DNA of 21,912 nucleotides from positions 1 to 21,912 of the IMG/VR virus record IMGVR_UViG_3300025698_000657, one strand, 5' to 3'. The stretch's first letter is position 1. Each line of letters begins with the position of its first letter. Below, one piece after another: positions 20,982 to 21,912 of this stretch. The notes beneath the pieces were generated by a model. It was not told the origin of the DNA and did no database searches. It worked only from the letters and a program-made list of their open reading frames with translations. Source of the DNA: a virus. The position numbers and the translations under genes were made by a program.

Positions 20982-21912
20982 ATGCCAACAGCCTATGAGA
21001 ACATGTCAACGCCTGAGCTCCGGAAAGTCTGCCTGAACCGCGGGGCGTTCCGAGGCCGCACCTGGCGGGGCATCCGGAGAACGGATCTTGAAGATTTTCT
21101 TGAGGGACGCGCTACTGAACATGATATCATAGCCAAGGCCGAGGGTACACCATTTGTATCCAAAGAAGCACAACAAGAGCCTCCTGCCGGTGACGATCTT
21201 GTCGACGTGATAGCAAGAGCTCTTGCGGGCAAGGTCAAGGCAGGGCTGGACGAGACGGCCGTACTCGAGCTGCTCAGAAACGAGCTGGACGCGCGTGGCG
21301 TTGATGAGCCCGGGATCAAACAGCTGATAGGCGAGGCTGTAGAGCAGTTCGTTCAGCCTATCACGCACGAGATTCACATGCCTGAAGTGCAAGGGAAAAT
21401 CAGCCTCGCGGGCCAGGCCACGCACTACCAGCTGACACAAGTGCTGGCCTGGTTGCGTGCGGACGTACCTATCTGGTTATGGGGCGCGCCTGGGGCCGGC
21501 AAGACACACATGGGCCGACAGCTGGCTGATTGTCTCTCGGTCAAGTGTTACACGATGTCGATTGACGAGACCACGACAGCAAACAAGCTGCTCGGGTTCC
21601 AGAATCTTGTCAGTGGTGCGTTTGTTGAGGGTTGGCTGTACGAACCGTACAAGGATGGCGGTCTCGTTGTCATTGACGAAATCGACACTGGAAACCCGGG
21701 CATCATAGCCGGACTGAACGCACTGCTCGCCAACGATTACTACATGTTCCCCAACGGCGAAACCCTCAAGCGTCACGACCAATTCAGCGTGATAGCATGC
21801 GCGAACACCAACGGGACGGGCGCGATTGCGGGCTACACAGCCCGACAGCGCCTGGACGCCGCCACCCTGAACCGATTCGCCGTTGTCGAATGTCTCTATG
21901 ATGAGGGGCTCG
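20982..21912 (+). CDS. MoxR/CobS-type AAA+ ATPase, 3' end cut by window edge
   Basis: The frame is open from ATG 20982 to the right edge (310 codons visible), with an AAGGA site 9 bases before the start. The N-terminal 40 residues (MSTPELRKVCLNRGAFRG, then RRTDLEDFLEGR) look like a SAP/LEM-type helix-loop-helix. A linker with helical repeats follows. The AAA+ core then shows Walker A GAPGAGKTH (about residues 168-176), Walker B LVVIDEID (about 231-238), sensor 1 IACANTNGTG, and the ATLNRFAV segment with the likely arginine finger. The order matches phage CobS-like ATPases (AAA_5), which often pair with a von Willebrand-type (CobT-like) partner. Likely a chaperone-type remodelling ATPase, not cobalt insertion. 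Confidence 0.88.
   Translation, partial: MPTAYENMSTPELRKVCLNRGAFRGRTWRGIRRTDLEDFLEGRATEHDIIAKAEGTPFVSKEAQQEPPAGDDLVDVIARALAGKVKAGLDETAVLELLRNELDARGVDEPGIKQLIGEAVEQFVQPITHEIHMPEVQGKISLAGQATHYQLTQVLAWLRADVPIWLWGAPGAGKTHMGRQLADCLSVKCYTMSIDETTTANKLLGFQNLVSGAFVEGWLYEPYKDGGLVVIDEIDTGNPGIIAGLNALLANDYYMFPNGETLKRHDQFSVIACANTNGTGAIAGYTARQRLDAATLNRFAVVECLYDEGL

Overview
This window is part of a tailed-phage genome, most likely podovirus-like. It has a complete packaging and head-assembly series (small and large terminase, portal, scaffold, major capsid protein, a decoration-like protein, a head-tail adaptor and a tail-nozzle/DNA-stabilization-type protein). I see no tape measure, sheath or tail-tube gene. 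No integrase, attachment site, tRNA, rRNA, CRISPR array or transposase was recognised. The host cannot be named. Shine-Dalgarno sites of AGGAG type, sigma70-like promoters, and a lipoprotein paired with a small membrane protein fit a Gram-negative bacterium.

Layout. Everything from 1 to 19955 is one tightly packed leftward (minus-strand) late module. Many neighbours overlap by ATGA or similar, or are separated by fewer than 25 bases. In transcription order: terminase small subunit, TerL, a phospholipase-A2-like HD-motif protein, a small virion-type protein, two fibre-type proteins sharing a C-terminal module, a short basic protein, a large LamG plus YadA-head-like fibre, a small protein, portal, a small FmdB-like relative, scaffold, major capsid protein, a decoration-like protein, head-tail adaptor, then a small cassette (membrane coiled-coil protein, lipoprotein, 58-residue protein). 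After these come a 73-residue protein, the nozzle-like protein, a paralogue of that 73-residue protein, a 592-residue probable adhesin, a DXD-motif glycosyltransferase, and the start of one more gene that runs off the left edge. Hairpins lie after or at the ends of the capsid gene, the decoration gene and one fibre gene, where they could tune expression within the operon.

The 800 bases from about 19956 to 20753 carry no convincing gene and separate the leftward module from a rightward one. They hold G-rich tracts next to the terminase, an AT-rich stretch, and an unusual array of decamers with consensus YGTCATGCAC. The decamers run at about 10-bp spacing and end exactly at the -35 box of a good rightward promoter. 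This is the most interesting element in the window: a helically phased operator or an iteron-type replication origin. A second candidate promoter faces left and would start the terminase transcript at, or one base from, its ATG.

The rightward module begins with a 73-residue basic protein of unknown function and a MoxR/CobS-type AAA+ ATPase with a SAP-like N-terminus, cut by the right edge.

Together, the left module builds the virion, with several probable glycan-binding parts (LamG, a concanavalin-like insertion, Ig-like segments) and two enzymes rarely expected among structural genes. The right module is presumably early or regulatory.
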